Shown here: one piece after another, positions 34,349-46,949 of the stretch
Numbering within the stretch: the stretch's first letter is position 1
Layout: every line of letters starts with the position of its first letter
NCBI GenBank assembly: GCA_001630475.1
Contig: KV419423.1
Location: 186,001-250,000, forward strand
Length of the DNA: 64,000 bases
Source of the DNA: Sistotremastrum niveocremeum HHB9708
Lineage: Eukaryota; Basidiomycota; Agaricomycetes; Sistotremastrales; Sistotremastraceae
Direction of reading: 5' to 3'
Program-made: the position numbers and the translations under genes
Notes under the pieces: model-generated
The model's database searches: none
The model's input: only the letters and a program-made list of their open reading frames with translations
Told to the model about the DNA's origin: nothing

Positions 34349-36134
34349 ATGCTTAGGACCAGTCCCGACACTGCGTCCGCGGCCTCACCAGCACCTCCGT
34401 TCAGTCCTTTCTCTTCGGCTTTCTCAATCGGGAGTGAGGGTACATCAGATGGTGCGTTTACTTTGTATCGTCCGCCCTTGAACGTCGCCCTGAGATGGAC
34501 GATCATTAGAACCCGCAGATCTCGGTGCATTTTCAAGTGTATTCCGTGCTTTAGCTCAATTTCAGACACAACCCCCTCAAGTTCAACAACCATTATCACC
34601 ACCACAACCGTCGAGTCCCCCTTTGACCCTCCCCAACTACAGAGATGGGACAGATTATGAATCAGACGGGGCCCAGTCCACCGTCTGGAATTCAAAGGCT
34701 GCCCTCTCATATTTGTCATCATCGTCCCGAGATCATGACGCCCCAGAGCACGAGCACTCTTCATCAGAGGACCCATCATCCGAAACGGGAGAAGATCAAG
34801 ATCCTGCGGAGGTTCCCACATTAGGAGATCTTGACTCCATCCTTGGTTTTCTGGCGAACGAGCGAAAGAAGCTCACTGTGACCCATCGAGAGCCCAAGGA
34901 TATCACCTCACAGCAATCAACAGCTGAGAGTCCCTGGAAGCATGTGGTTAGCCCGCGAAGAAAGAGACGACGAAAGAAGAAGGGAATCAAAGCCATCGAC
35001 ACAGGGCGAGCCACGATCGTCCCTTCTCCCGAGCAATCTTCTTCTGCGGAGCTCTCGTCATCACCGGATAGGAAGCATTTGACGGGCGCCTCACCCGGTC
35101 TCCTAAGAATGTCGTTGAGTCGTTCGACTCCTAATCTTCTTCCTGTCGCACCAATCGAAGCGGACGACCCTCAAGAAATCCAGCTTCGTACGTTGGCTTT
35201 CAAGCTGAAGCTCGAGTTTCCCGACAACGCTCGCTCGTTATCCCGATTACCTCTTTACAACACAGACCCCAACACTGGCGAGACATTCCTGGACCCTCGT
35301 GCTCCTCCTGCCCTTTCTTCGTCCGAAGGGCCCCTCACCCACGTTTTCATCGATCATTCCAACATCCTCATTGGTCTTCTTTCCTTCCTTAATCGCCACG
35401 TCGCCTATCGGCCACGTAACGGCAAGATTCGCCTTTCACACGCCGCGCTGGCGCTTTTACTCGAACGAGGGCGCATTGTATCCCGCAGAGTCCTAGTCGC
35501 CTCTTCACCTCTGTATCAGCCGATAGATGCGGCTGAACAGCTGGGATACAGTGTACGCGTCTTCGCCAGAGTACCCGATACAGGAGATGGATTAGATCGA
35601 ATCAGGAAGGGCCGAAAAGCAGGCGCATTTAGTGCCCTTTCCACAGATTCTGATCCCGGACATTCTTCTCCTCATACCAAGAGACCTCTGGGTGGTCCGA
35701 CCCATTCTCGAACCTCTTCTGCAAATGCTGCAATCACATCATCATCTCATTCAACTCCCCCTCATCATCACAATCATCATTACCATAACAATACAACCTA
35801 TTACCCTGGTGGTCGAGTCCGCTATCGTGAACAAGGCGTTGATGAACTATTACAGCTTAAACTGCATCAGGCGATTGTAGATGTCGATGTCCCACCTCCT
35901 GGATCGACCATCGTCCTCGCAACAGGCGACGGCAATACTGGTCAATTCAACGAGGAAGGATTCTTGGGGTGTGTCAGGACCGCACTCAAGAAGGGATGGC
36001 ATGTGGACCTGTACGCATGGGAGGAAGGCCTAAGTCGTGCATGGGCGAGGGAGTTCGGTGAAGACCGAGAGTGGAAGGACAAGTTTAGGATTATCGGGCT
36101 GGAGAAATACGGAGGCGATCTACTGGAGGTATAG
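34349..36134 (+). CDS. NYN/PIN-like domain protein (putative ribonuclease)
   Basis: Two exons, 34349-34451 and 34510-36134, giving 575 aa. Residues 1-200 are disordered (Pro/Gln/Ser-rich, with a KRRRKKK basic cluster near 155 that may be a nuclear signal). From about 311 to the end is a NYN-type fold: THVFIDHSNILIGLL starts the first beta strand with an Asp, DELLQLKL supplies a mid-domain acidic residue, and STIVLATGDGNTGQF gives the conserved D before the final strands. These acidic residues form the metal site in NYN/LabA-like nucleases. A His/Ser-rich low-complexity loop (about 365-430) interrupts the domain. RNA cleavage is inferred from family. Confidence 0.85.
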
Positions 36135-36930
36135 AGCTCCCCTCCTTCCATTTTTCTTTCGTTTCGTTTCCTTTGACAGGCTTTTTCGGCTTGCCGCTTT
36201 TCGATCCGTGCTATCCGTGCACATTGCCTCATGGATCCCTTGTTGTTCTTTGTGTTCTGGAGACCATGTTTGTACTATTAGTGTTCCCTTTTCCGACTTC
36301 ATTTCATTTGTTGTTTTACCCCCTATTCCCAGCTTCATCTCCATTTCATTTCTTCGTCCGAGTCTGCCTTGGGCAACGGTAGCATTCTATTATCGTCCTT
36401 CATTTCACATTCTTTTGATCCTCACGCCTATTCAACATCATCCTCTTTAATCGACGTTCCCCTTTCTCACACGGGAAGGGGAACGTCGACGCGCGACTCA
36501 CTTGTGTGTTTTCGATTAGTATGTGGATTCAGAAGAAGGAACAAAAATGTGTGTAGTATCAGAAGTAGCTATCATCTCGTGTTCAAAAGATGTTGTATAT
36601 GTAGTAACATCCATTGCATCGCTCTAAATGCATAAACGTGTAACCCCTCTCCAAAGTCTTCGGTAGATCGAATGAAGAATGTTCTTCCTCCCCCAATCGA
36701 TATCGACCCGACATGCTGCTGAGATGCACGCAGTCGATCGAACCGATGACAGCCGGGGATAAACTTTAACCCATCCTTGTCCTGGAACTCATTGACCTCT
36801 GAAACGGAAGACACGAGAGAGTATATTGCTAATCACCCTTATTTAGTTATTTAGTATGCTTGTTGCTCGTTACTACGTATATTGATTAAGCTTTTGATAC
36901 GTTTCGTTCCCCCTCCTTATGCACCAGTTC
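36135..36930. other. Intergenic/3' UTR region
   Basis: About 800 bp downst­ream of the NYN gene and downstream of the convergent unknown gene. Holds the perfect hairpin listed separately at 36451-36489. No gene is supported. Confidence 0.5.
36451..36489. repeat. Perfect 14-bp inverted repeat (hairpin)
   Basis: TCGACGTTCCCCTT at 36451-36464 pairs exactly with 36476-36489, with an 11-base loop. It lies 316 bp past the stop of the NYN gene, so it may form a stem in its 3' UTR or act in 3'-end formation. Confidence 0.7.
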
Positions 36931-38758
36931 TCAGGAGTTCCGGAGGAGTTCTGGAGGGTCGTCGAGTCGAAGAAGTTTGGTCCAGCACGGCATCAGCATT
37001 GCCAACAGTTCCATATGCCTGTTCACATCCGCGGAATCCATCTCCTTGAGATCGACGTAGCCTTGCGCCATTTCGCACCTATTCGATGAACTGAGATTGT
37101 AGAAGAGCACCGGCAAAGCAGTTAAAGAGTACTTACAATCCAAGTTCCTCGTTAGTTTTCAGTTCATAGATCGCATCCAGGAGTTCCGGGGAGGAGTCCA
37201 GAATGTATTCGGGGAGCTGCTTGAAAGCCGAGTCCAACCCGGTAAGGAATTCCCAAAAAGCCCCATTGGTCGTGGTGCAGCGCAGACCACTGCCTAGATC
37301 CTTATACTATTGTTCTCAGTCAGCTTTGTGCGGCTATGATAGGATGAGAGAACGAACAAGTTCTAGGGTAGGATATCCAAAGTCAATCGCAGCCCCAAGC
37401 ATTCGGCTATAGGTGGCACACTCTCGGAACTTGAGTTTATAGAAAATGTTATACTTAAAGGAAGGGCCGAGGTGGAGGGCGAAGAGGACGAGTACGTTCC
37501 ATTTGGCGGCATTGAACTGCTGCATGTTTAGTTCATGATCGGTTTCACAAAACATGCGAACGGACCTCTATCTCGTCGTCATCGAAGTGCCTTTCATCGC
37601 TGTACAAGCGGTTCCAGCAGGCGAAAGCTTCCTCGAAGCGGGTCCGGATCTGCCAATGGGGCCAGCTGGAGCGATCATCATCTTCGACCCATGCGGCCAA
37701 CATGAGAATTCTGAGAGGATCGATTCAGTTCCTATGTTTCAGGATCAGAATACGAAATGAACAGAGACTTACAAAGCATCGAGAACACTTGGATGAGGAT
37801 TGTGGCGCCACTTAATGCGATGGAGTAACCGCTCGCATTTGCGCAAAAGCGCAGCTCGCAGGCTTGCGATCGTGTCCTACACGCACAAAAAAAAAATCAG
37901 ATCACTTAACATGCAGGCATTCGCAGGAGTACGTACCAGTGGACAATCATATGTTCCCATAGCTAGCCCATGGTATATTATCATTCCGAAGAACGCTACT
38001 TTTCCAAGGAGCGAAGACTGGATGCGCCGAGGTGGATGCCTCGAAGGGCGGGCCGTATAGTAATAAAAGTGCAACGCCTGGTATAAATTGAGGACACTGC
38101 CGATACCGGCGTTCTCTTGCCTCATCCCCAGGAGAATATACCTCTTGAAGGCCGTCTCCATGATCGCCTCATTGTCGTTAAACAATGCTCGATTGCAATG
38201 ATCTGAATAAAACGCAGTTGCGAATCGATAGCGGTGGCGGGGCTGGGAGATGGCGTCGATTAGGGCATCGGGTGGAACATCGGCGTCTCCAGTACCAAGG
38301 CCTTCTCCAGCATGTGCAGCGTCATTACTGCCATCAGGAACTGAAGCACAGAGGATCGCGAACTCGCGGTCAAGCTGAAACAACAAACAAGCGTAAATTC
38401 GACGGTCCGGATGGATTGGGAATTTGCCTACCGGAGATCCGCCTATCAATTGCCGCCATTCAGAATCTTCAGGCGTCGAGTCTGAGGCGCACAGGTGCGT
38501 TAGCGAGGGTATAAGAAGGCGGCGAAGATGGGAGACTGACCTCGTTCCTCATTGGAGCCCAGACACTTCACTCCTTTATCACCGACGAACCCTTCATCAG
38601 GCTTGATCGCCGCATCTAAGCATTGATGTTAGAAAGACCATGAATCCATGATGATCACGGTTGGAAAATTGTCGCTGGCTCACGTTCTGCGGCACTTGGG
38701 CCTGGCAATTGATTGTCAAGTTTAAGTATCGTTGAACACGAGTATTGCAGGGGCACAA
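36931..38758 (-). CDS. Unknown helical protein, 5' end unresolved
   Basis: Nine consistent exons are read: 38684-38758, 38541-38615, 38432-38481, 37937-38374, 37773-37876, 37566-37710, 37358-37519, 37137-37306 and 36931-37078, about 455 aa. The start is not found. Splice options at 38820 or further up to about 39290 would add N-terminal sequence. The protein is helical throughout, with hydrophobic stretches such as GKVAFFGMIIYHGLAMG and NVLVLFALHLGPSF, many Trp/Tyr, and an acidic WVEDDDRSSW loop. The layout recalls the C-terminal regions of fungal transcription regulators, but no DNA-binding domain is visible. Function unknown. Confidence 0.65.
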
Positions 38759-40552
38759 CTGTATCAGTCAATGCGAGTCATCAGTAAGCGGTAGCATCGC
38801 TCAGCATAGCCGTCCATACATTTGAGGGGCCCCGGTCCTGGTAGCACTTCGTAACCAGGCGGAGTGTGAGTACGCACTGTCGAAGGAGTCGTCAGTCAAC
38901 AATCAAACACGGCGATGGGGCTTTCTTTCGCGTACATGGTTTGACCTTATTGTCTCTGCCAGGTCGTGTTTCCACGACGTCTTTCAGAGGTGAAGCAGGT
39001 CTAGTAACCTTAACAACGTGGGGGTGTAGTTTCAAGTTTGGTTTGAGGCGGCCGTTCAGCTCGGGACGGTCTAGGGTTGCAATTGGGCGCATAATCAAAT
39101 CCATGCGCACAAAGATCAGGGCAATGCCGCGACCAGTGCGCATGGCTTTGGTGAGCTTCAGCGGATGGGCAGGGTCAGGATGGGGGGGATCCATGGTGGG
39201 AGGAAAAAGACGAGGCCTCAAGCGACGATCCAGTCCGAGCTTTATGTTGACCTTGCGGGCGCCACTAATGTATTCCTCGCAGTAACGGCGCCATCAATTC
39301 TTCCCTAGAATTCTGATGCCTCGCGTCCAGAACAGCATCCGAGAAACTACTGTTTATGGAATAGCTTATCGTTCCTTATCAACGGCTTATCTTATGAACC
39401 GGAAGCTCCGCCATGTCTCGAGGGCGCAGATTTTCTTTCGTCATTTTATACACCTCGAGTTCCTACGAGTCGTCATGACTGCAATTTATCGGGTTCGCTG
39501 CCATAGGGAGAACCAGTCGAGGACAAGAAAGCGAATTCAAGTGCGAGCAGGTCGAGGAACGTCGGAGCTGGAAACTGCATTTCATGCGATAGCCTCGATC
39601 GACGGAGGAAATAAATGCTGAAAATAGCAAGACCGCCGAGATTCATCACGAACGTCGGCGGAAATGTACGGTGCTGGATTTTGTTCACTTTTGGCTAATA
39701 TTCTGTAGCCTTCCATCTATAGTCCGCGAGACCTCAGAAAAACGAAACAAAAAAACTGTCGAGGAATAGTCGTCACTTTCTTGTCACAAAATGGTTCCGA
39801 AAGGGAATGTTGATCCGCGTAGATGGCCATTCCCACGATGAAGTCACACAGCCGTGTTCCTGGAAACGGGCGCTTCTCGATTTAGGCCTATCCCGAGTTC
39901 TGCATCAGACTCGAAAAAAAAACCTTTAGGATTCTCAAAACATCACCGAAGATTACTGTCATTTCATGTTCAGAAGAACACAGATACACCCCATTTACAG
40001 AACCCCTGGCGGACCAAAGCCTCCTTTTTTTAACGTTCGAATCGTGAACGGATTTTCCGAAATAGGCTCTCGCTTCCTAACTATAGATAGGCGCTTTTAC
40101 GTACACTCCTTCACATTTTACGCGAGCCATCAGAATGCTACGCTGCCACGAAACATCTCTGCCCTACAGACCTGAGGCCTGAGGCCTGAGGGCTTGCACT
40201 TCAGATTCGGTGGTGTTTCAGGTAAGTAACGTGCATCGATTGTGTTTCTACTGAATCTTCTCTCCCCCTATCAGTTCAGCGATCATTCGGCACGAGCGGG
40301 CAGTGAATCATGAAAAATGCAGACTAAATCGGTGTGTAGAGTTGGATGAAAGCATGGGTACTATGTATCCGTACAGTATGACGCTACCAGTGAATCATTC
40401 GAGAAGACAACAACCAAGACTACAATAAACCATTGCCGAGATTCGGCCCTCAATAGTGTATCAACTCAAGCCACTGCTTGACTAGCTTTCTCAGCTGCAA
40501 TCTCTCTGTCGGGATTTCAACGTTCATGCGCCGTAAAGATAAAGGTTGAAGC
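38759..40552. other. Region with unresolved 5' exon(s), otherwise intergenic
   Basis: The first few hundred bases probably contain the missing 5' exon(s) of the gene ending at 36931. A minus-strand open stretch 38892-39290 (Pro/Arg-rich) is a candidate. The rest shows no gene. A small tandem repeat (CCTGAGG x3) lies at 40171-40191. Confidence 0.4.
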
Positions 40553-40996
40553 TTACTCGAGTTTCCGGGCCGCAAATTCGAGGAATTCGGCATTATCTTT
40601 AGGGAGATCCTCCTGCTCTCCAAAGGCTATTCTTAAGGCCTCGAAAGCTGCTTTAAGCTCGTCCTCTTGTTCGGGACTGCCGTTCGTGTCTAATGATACT
40701 TCTCGAAGAACCTCGACGATTATTCTGATATCGTCGGGGGAGCTATTGACAGATGTTGAACTCTCTGCTAAAGGAGAAGACCCGAGGATGTCGGTGGATT
40801 CGGTGATATGAGGGGTGAGGGCGAGCCGTAATCGCTGATTAAAGTTGTTCAGCGGTGGGATAGCTGACGGGTCTCGATGTGCAAGCTCGTTTATCACGGT
40901 CTTGAGGTCTGGGAGGCAGTAAACGTGAGGTGAACCTGCATCAAGGAAGATAATGCACTAACCTTTTATTTGTCGGAAACTAGGGACTGGCGACAT
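40553..40996 (-). CDS. Small acidic protein of unknown function
   Basis: Two exons, 40963-40996 and 40553-40908, giving 129 aa. The 34-bp first exon encodes MSPVPSFRQIK and is joined by a 54-bp GT-AG intron. The protein is acidic and helical, with an ILGSSPLAESSTSVNSSPDD linker and a C-terminal helix pair (ELKAAFEALRIAFGEQ, NAEFLEFAARKLE). No family is recognised. The intact frame, the clean intron and an ATG at the right place make it likely real. Confidence 0.6.
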
Positions 40997-42163
40997 GATA
41001 TCAACGAGAAAGCTTTATACAAGACTTGGGCGTAAGCTTAAGACGAACGAATGACCCGAGTGCCGTGGATCGCACGATCTGCTCTGGTTGTGGCTGTGGC
41101 TGAGCACTTTGGTAAGAATGAGCTTATATACACTTTCTGGCCCTGATATCGGTCACCATTCAAGGGCCTTTTCGAATGACACAATGAAACGACACAATGA
41201 AGCCGAACAAAAGGGCGTGGGAAAAGACCATGAGCCCATGAGAGTGGCGGCGCCATGGTGCCATGGCCGACTAAGAAATCTTTTCCGACCATCTTCCACT
41301 AGCGTCAATCACAGATTCAAAGATGCCAAATCATCCATGAGAAAACGAGGACCAGGAATAGTAAAGCTCAGCATAAGCCGATTTACTTGGCCCATGGCTC
41401 AACTTTGGTCTCCTCCGTATTCACGGAATAGAGCCACGGGCCATCACACCATTGCGTTCTCAGATTGCCGCCCTCTGATCAAAACACATGTGGTCCCCCC
41501 TTTCGGAAGTAGCAATCCCGATGTCCATCTTAACTTGATCGAAACTGGAGAGCTTGGTTGTCCGAGAATGCCGAGGAAGCATAAACCAAACCATATTGGG
41601 ACCATCAGAAACCCAGCATATTCTGAAAGATATAACGGAGTCGAGATTCCGTGTTCCCTCTCCAGAATCTAGATAACGAACGAGCAACATTCTTGACTTC
41701 TAGCTGAGTTCGAGACGCCATGGTGCGTCGGCAATGCGAGCAACAGTGACATGGCACCATGGGCCTCGCTCCTAAGTATTGGAGCAGAATCAGACCATAC
41801 GTCCCAAAAGGTATTGATTTAGGACGCGTTCAGCGGCACGGGAGTTTAGCAAAATGTATTTGACCATGACACCCTCCCTTACGGGAAATATGAAAAGGTG
41901 TGAGGGCTTTATCGTCGAGTTGCTTTCTCATTCCCTTCTACTAGTATCTCGCCACGCCCTCGGTAAGCTGCCTCCCTCTCAACACGAGTCGTACTTCTGA
42001 CGACGATGAAAGCCTTTTTCGCCATAACAGCCAATGACTGAATTGTTCAACCCCTACTTGACAAATGCGTTGGCGTGGTTGACACCTCAGAGCCCGAGTA
42101 AGCCTCGAATTGATTAAGCACGTGTCTGTATTCTCTGACTGTCTGAGTGATCTAGCCGGGGAT
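40997..42163. other. Intergenic region
   Basis: About 1.2 kb between two divergent genes. The plus-strand frame 41088-41672 is open but has no recognisable product and no codon texture of a folded protein. Left unassigned. Confidence 0.4.
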
Positions 42164-42774
42164 ATGGCTCAAGGCTCGCCCACAATGGAAGCTGAAGGTT
42201 ATCTTCCGCACGCACACTTGCGTCCAGCTTCCCAAGGCTATGTTGGCTCGGATTCCAATGGTGAGTCCTTGTCCTTTGTCGGCCACTCGCTCCTGACTTA
42301 GTAGTTTCAGGCTTTAATGTCACCGCGAATTTTCAAGGAGACACCTGGAGTGGCCATAATCAAGCGTTTCCGGCCAACCACGGATTCCATTACGGCAGAG
42401 GAGTTGCCCCCGATGCTTTTGCTGGGCCATTCAACATGAATCCTAACACGGTGAATCCTCCTCCTCCTGCACAGTACAACCACATCATCGCCGAGGAGGC
42501 AGGCCCAAACGAACACCAACGAGGCATCGAAAGGAGAGCTCGCAACAAGCTCGTCGCCGCGTTCCTTGCTGTCAAAGCGGCGCTCAAGAAGTTAGGCGAG
42601 GAGATCCCAAGAAGCAAAGCGGACCTGTTATTTCAAGTTGCGAGAATCATCGAGTGCGTGTGACTCCTGCATGTTGAAGACAGTCAAAGTTCTCATGCCG
42701 TCTGAAACAGGGATTACAACCGAGAGAGGGAAGAGAAGAAGAGGGCCGCCATGTCCGGTTACAATATGGCATGA
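42164..42774 (+). CDS. Small bHLH-type transcription factor
   Basis: Three exons, 42164-42260, 42311-42653 and 42711-42774, giving 167 aa. The N-terminal 100 residues are disordered and rich in Gly/Asn/Pro. Residues about 100-148 match a basic helix-loop-helix: RGIERRARNKLVAAFLAVKA, then the loop with EEIPRSKADLL, and the second helix FQVARIIEDYN. The basic E-R-R-x-R-N signature supports E-box DNA binding and dimerisation. The tail REREEKKRAAMSGYNMA is basic. Target genes are unknown. Domain call is from the motif pattern. Confidence 0.75.
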
Positions 42775-43774
42775 AGAAGCAGGCAGCAAGCTGCGGAAAG
42801 AAGATTGTCCTTCCTTGAAGTACGGCATTCAGAAGGAATACTTGGATGCCAGATACTGTATGGCCAATCTTTGTTGATGATACGGCGTAAACGTGGATAT
42901 CTGCCATAGGGGAGCCTTGAGATTTGTCGGAGAGCTTTGCAAATTTGGACGATCGCGAACAAGCCGATGTATCAGGACTGTTAGTTAGTTGGGGTATCCG
43001 ATATGTACTCGAGTAGCCTTGTCAGGGCCTATTATCCTATCCATGCACTACCTGTAGTCTTGACACAGAAGTCTAAATTTTGTCGAAAAGAGTTCATCGA
43101 CATTGGTAAGCTATAAGCGTGAAGGCCCAGCTGCTGAACCGAGTTTTGGAGGCCGAGCTCGACGGCAGTGTTCGATGCATTAGCCCCGAATGTCGCAGAG
43201 TGGCACGCTTGAAAGTCCACAGTGATAAACGGCGCGCGGCCACTGCAGATCCGATACGAAACTTGAAACCGACAACTTGGCTCGCACTGCTAACCTCCGT
43301 ACATATAATCCTGCGTCGCAGTCAACATCCTTTATATGATACTGACACGAACGACGAGCATCGAGACTCCAATCTCAAACATGACCGAGCGCACTCGACG
43401 ACCCCATGGTTCTTTCTTACTGGTATTATTACATTACGGAGTGTTGGGATCTTCAATTCTTGAGAATATTTGCCAGCACTTTACTAAGAAGGATTCACGA
43501 GTGTGAAGCAGTCCACAAAATGAAGTGGGGTTGGGCATCTCCGAGAGCCAATAGAGCAGGGGATCGATTTCAGGGAAGGGCGGATGAATGAGGGAACACG
43601 GAAATCATGTGTTGATTATTTTGCGACTGCATGCAATCATAATGAAACCATAGAAATGACGGACGACGACATGATCCAATGACCGCACAAAGAAGGACCT
43701 CCCCATCCTGCGAGAATCGCACTGATCCTCTCGACTCTCGACTGACTAAAACTCCAATCACCGCTGGACAGAAT
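42775..43774. other. Intergenic region
   Basis: 1 kb between the convergent bHLH gene and the eL38 gene. Only short frames on both strands. No gene is supported. Confidence 0.45.
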
Positions 43775-44196
43775 TTACTTCTTCTTAGCGGGGGTCTTGC
43801 CAACCTCGACCACGTTCAACCCTATAAGAGATGAGCATGCGGAAGCGATTAGGAGGGTAGGTAGCGGGACGCACCAGGAGGCAATGACTGTCTGAGCTTC
43901 TCAGCCTTGTCGGGGTCATCGAGACTCAGAGTGTACAGATATCTTGAACACCGAATCTTGAACTTGGTCTGATATTTGCCACCAGGAGTCTTTGCCTGCG
44001 TCTTCTTTATGCGAGCAGCTGCACCAGAACATTAGCATAACCCTTCCTCGCTATCAAAATACTCAAAAGAACGAACATTTGGCATCTTTTCGCAGAGAAA
44101 TTTCGATGAATTTCTTGATGTCGTTGACGGCCTGGGGCTGTTCGATGACTTGTCAGACAGGAAAGCCTGGATGCGAGAGTGCGAGGGACTGACCAT
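43775..44196 (-). CDS. RPL38: 60S ribosomal protein eL38
   Basis: Large-subunit ribosomal protein. Four exons: 44194-44196 (the ATG alone), 44077-44137, 43875-44018 and 43775-43821, giving 84 aa. Joining them gives [20 protein letters not shown], then [40 protein letters not shown] and [20 protein letters not shown], a clear eL38 with the usual length (70-85 aa). The first intron falls directly after the start codon, a pattern known from ribosomal protein genes. Expected to be highly expressed. The 680-bp divergent spacer to the Chk1 gene holds its promoter. Confidence 0.95.
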
Positions 44197-44878
44197 GGTG
44201 GATGGGTGTCGGGGTCGGGGACTTGAAGAATAAAGTTTGCGTCGGAGTTTGAGACTGTATAGTTGCTTGCGCGGCGCGATGCTTCCGAGGCCTGCCGGGC
44301 GCTTACCACGCTCTCCGTCTTTAATTCGAGTGAGATAATGCTAGGACGTTAGAGAGGACGGCAGTCAACTCTATCAACTCTCAGGATTCGATGATGAGGG
44401 CCATACATGTATGAGAATGTTTGTACCAGCTTTTTTGAAGATCTGGGACTGTTTTGTAGTAAATTTGTGCATTCGCATTCGAACCGTCTGATCTACTATA
44501 GCGCTAGTTACGAAAGGATCGAGGCATACCTCGATAATGAGGAATCTTCGAACCGAGTTTCTCGAATGTCAAGTCAATTGAGCTGTGTTGTTCTCCATTC
44601 ATATCCATACATATGTGATGCATATGAAGCCAGGTCTCGACGCGTCTTGGTCAATGTAGAAATTTCAGTCTTTTCCGATATATCTTCAAGCGTTACAATA
44701 ATATTTTTCATATCTTCATCACGTTTTACAAGTCCAAAGCTCGAGTTTGAGACGCGAAGTTCCAAAGACAAACGCGATCGATTATCTGAAACGCGACCCT
44801 AACACGTGATGCGTGATACTCACCTTCGCGTCGCGCCCGAGTTCGTGCCACCACTCCCTTTGTCTCTCCCATGTTCAA
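44197..44878. other. Divergent promoter region, eL38 and Chk1
   Basis: 680 bp between two genes transcribed away from each other. No coding frame of interest. Confidence 0.5.
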
Positions 44879-46949
44879 ATGCCACTAAAATATCCTTCAG
44901 TCTACGGTTCGTCCTGACCTCCCCCTTCGCCAATTCTACTGACCCCACGTGCAATACAGGCTACACACTAGGCACTCAACTCGCCGAAGGCGGCTTCTCA
45001 AAGTCCTGCGCCCAATCTTCATCTTCGCATTGATAATCGGCTGATCGGACACCACTACAGGGTTTTTCTAGCCACAGCGAAAGATACAGGAAGATCAGCA
45101 GCATGTAAAGTCGTCGCTCTCACCCGACAAACGACAAAGGCGGAGAGAAAGGCTTTAGAGAAAGAAATTCAAATTCATTCGGCGTTGAAGCATGACCATA
45201 TCATCGAACTTCTGAAAGCGAGTGTGGTGGAACCCTCAAGTGATAATGAGCAGGGGAGAGGTTACGTGCCCGGTGTCTATATTTTGCTGGAGATTGCTGC
45301 TGGAGGGGATCTATTCGACAAAATTGGTGCGTGGCTTCTCTGAGCTGACGATGCTCGTTCTCTGACTGATAGATATGATATAGCTCCTGATGTCGGAATC
45401 AGCGATGAGCTCGCACATCTCTATTTCGGCCAAATGGTAGCAGGCATCGTATGTTCCGCTTCCTCCCTTTCCTTTGTCTGCCACACCCACTCAATAATCC
45501 GATCCAACATAACAGAGCTACATCCACTCCCAAGGCATATGCCACCGAGACCTCAAACCCGAAAACATCCTCCTCTCCGGCACAGGCCAGGTCAAAATCT
45601 CAGATTTCGGTCTTGCTTCCGTATTCGCCCTTCGTGGACAGACGAGATTATTGTCTGAGAGATGTGGATCGTTGCCTTATGTCGCTCCTGAGGTTCGCCA
45701 CGTTCTCTCTTCTTTGCACGGGGGGCTAACGAAATCTGTTGGATAGCTTAGTCTTGACACACCATATAAAGCTGAACCCGTCGATTGTTGGGGTCTCGGC
45801 GTCATCTTATTTACATTAATCGCAGGAAGTACGTCTTCCCCTCCTACCTTGACTTCTTGATGATTAACCAATATGTAGACACACCGTGGGATGAGCCGAC
45901 GACACATTCGCCTGAGTTCAGGCGATATCTATCTGGCGAGATATGGAGAGAGGAACCTTGGACGAGAGTTACGGGAGATAGAAAATGTACGTCTTTCCTC
46001 CTTACACAGCACCTCTTTTCCTTCAGTCTTCGTTCTGGATATTGACCATGATCTAATACAGCACTAATCACGGGGCTGCTTACTGTCGACCCTAACGCAC
46101 GAATGACGTTGAATGATGTCTTCGCTCACCCGTGGTGCCTCAGGTGAGTGGATGAGCTATCATCCTAGTACAGAATTTCATGATTGCTCAGACCGAGTCA
46201 ACTGATGAATCTCAAATCAACCGCACTCGCTAATGTCATTAACCAATCCCTCCAACAAAATGGCGATCTGGAGATCGCCAACCCTCCTCAAATAACGTAC
46301 GTTCGTTCATCCAGCGTCTTTTGACGATTTCATCGACGAAATGTTTTATCAGCGGCGAAATTTATTCTGACATGGATGTCGATGGCGATATACCTATGTC
46401 AGGCATGCAAACCCAATTTACCCAATCCCTCTACCTCTTCGTAAGCCTTGTCTTTCCCTCCCCTCTTATTATTTAATATCCTCTTCGGTATTCCAGTCCC
46501 AAACCCAATCCGGAACAAAATACAACGCCCACCTAACCCGCTTCTACGCCCGTCTCCCACCTGCACCTCTCCTCCTCGCAATCCAAGACGCTCTCCTCGC
46601 CCTCGGCGTGAAAACTAAACCTCCACCTCTCCCACCTCCCGAGAGCGACGAATGGAATGAATTGCGGAAGGTGAGTATGAAAGTGGGTGGGTATGATCGG
46701 AGGAAGGAGGTGTTTAAGGGGTATGTGGAGGTGGAGAGCTTTGAGTATGGGAGCTTTGAGGGTGGGAGTTTGGTGGTTATGAAGAGAGATAAGGCACGTT
46801 TCCTATTTATCCGATTTTCCGATGTGGTTTTGTTGACAGGTACATGCGAGTAGGGAAATCCGATCAGTTGGAGACAGCTTTGGAAAGCTTTGATTAACAG
46901 TGAAGGCGTCGAACAGCATGTATTGCGCAGAAATAGGGCTCAGACGTGA
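44879..46949 (+). CDS. CHK1: DNA-damage checkpoint kinase Chk1
   Basis: Ser/Thr kinase of the DNA damage and replication checkpoint, acting in the nucleus to block mitotic entry. Twelve exons: 44879-44906, 44960-45002, 45061-45326, 45384-45448, 45516-45692, 45747-45828, 45879-45986, 46062-46143, 46192-46296, 46353-46440, 46497-46793 and 46854-46949, giving 478 aa. Kinase domain at about 10-275: G-loop [10 protein letters not shown]40 in AACKVVAL, catalytic CHRDLKPEN (D146), DFG at 164-166, and APE in [10 protein letters not shown]. The [21 protein letters not shown] block and the C-terminal [13 protein letters not shown]...WRQLWKAL region match the Chk1 regulatory/KA1 domain. The last intron has a GC donor, needed to stay in frame. 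Confidence 0.93.

Noticed and set aside
38866-39285. Plus-strand 139-codon frame, Arg/Ser-rich
   Set aside because: No recognisable domain. The opposite strand may hold a 5' exon of the neighbouring gene.
41088-41672. Plus-strand 194-codon frame
   Set aside because: No motif, no splice partners, composition unlike a folded protein. Length alone is not enough.
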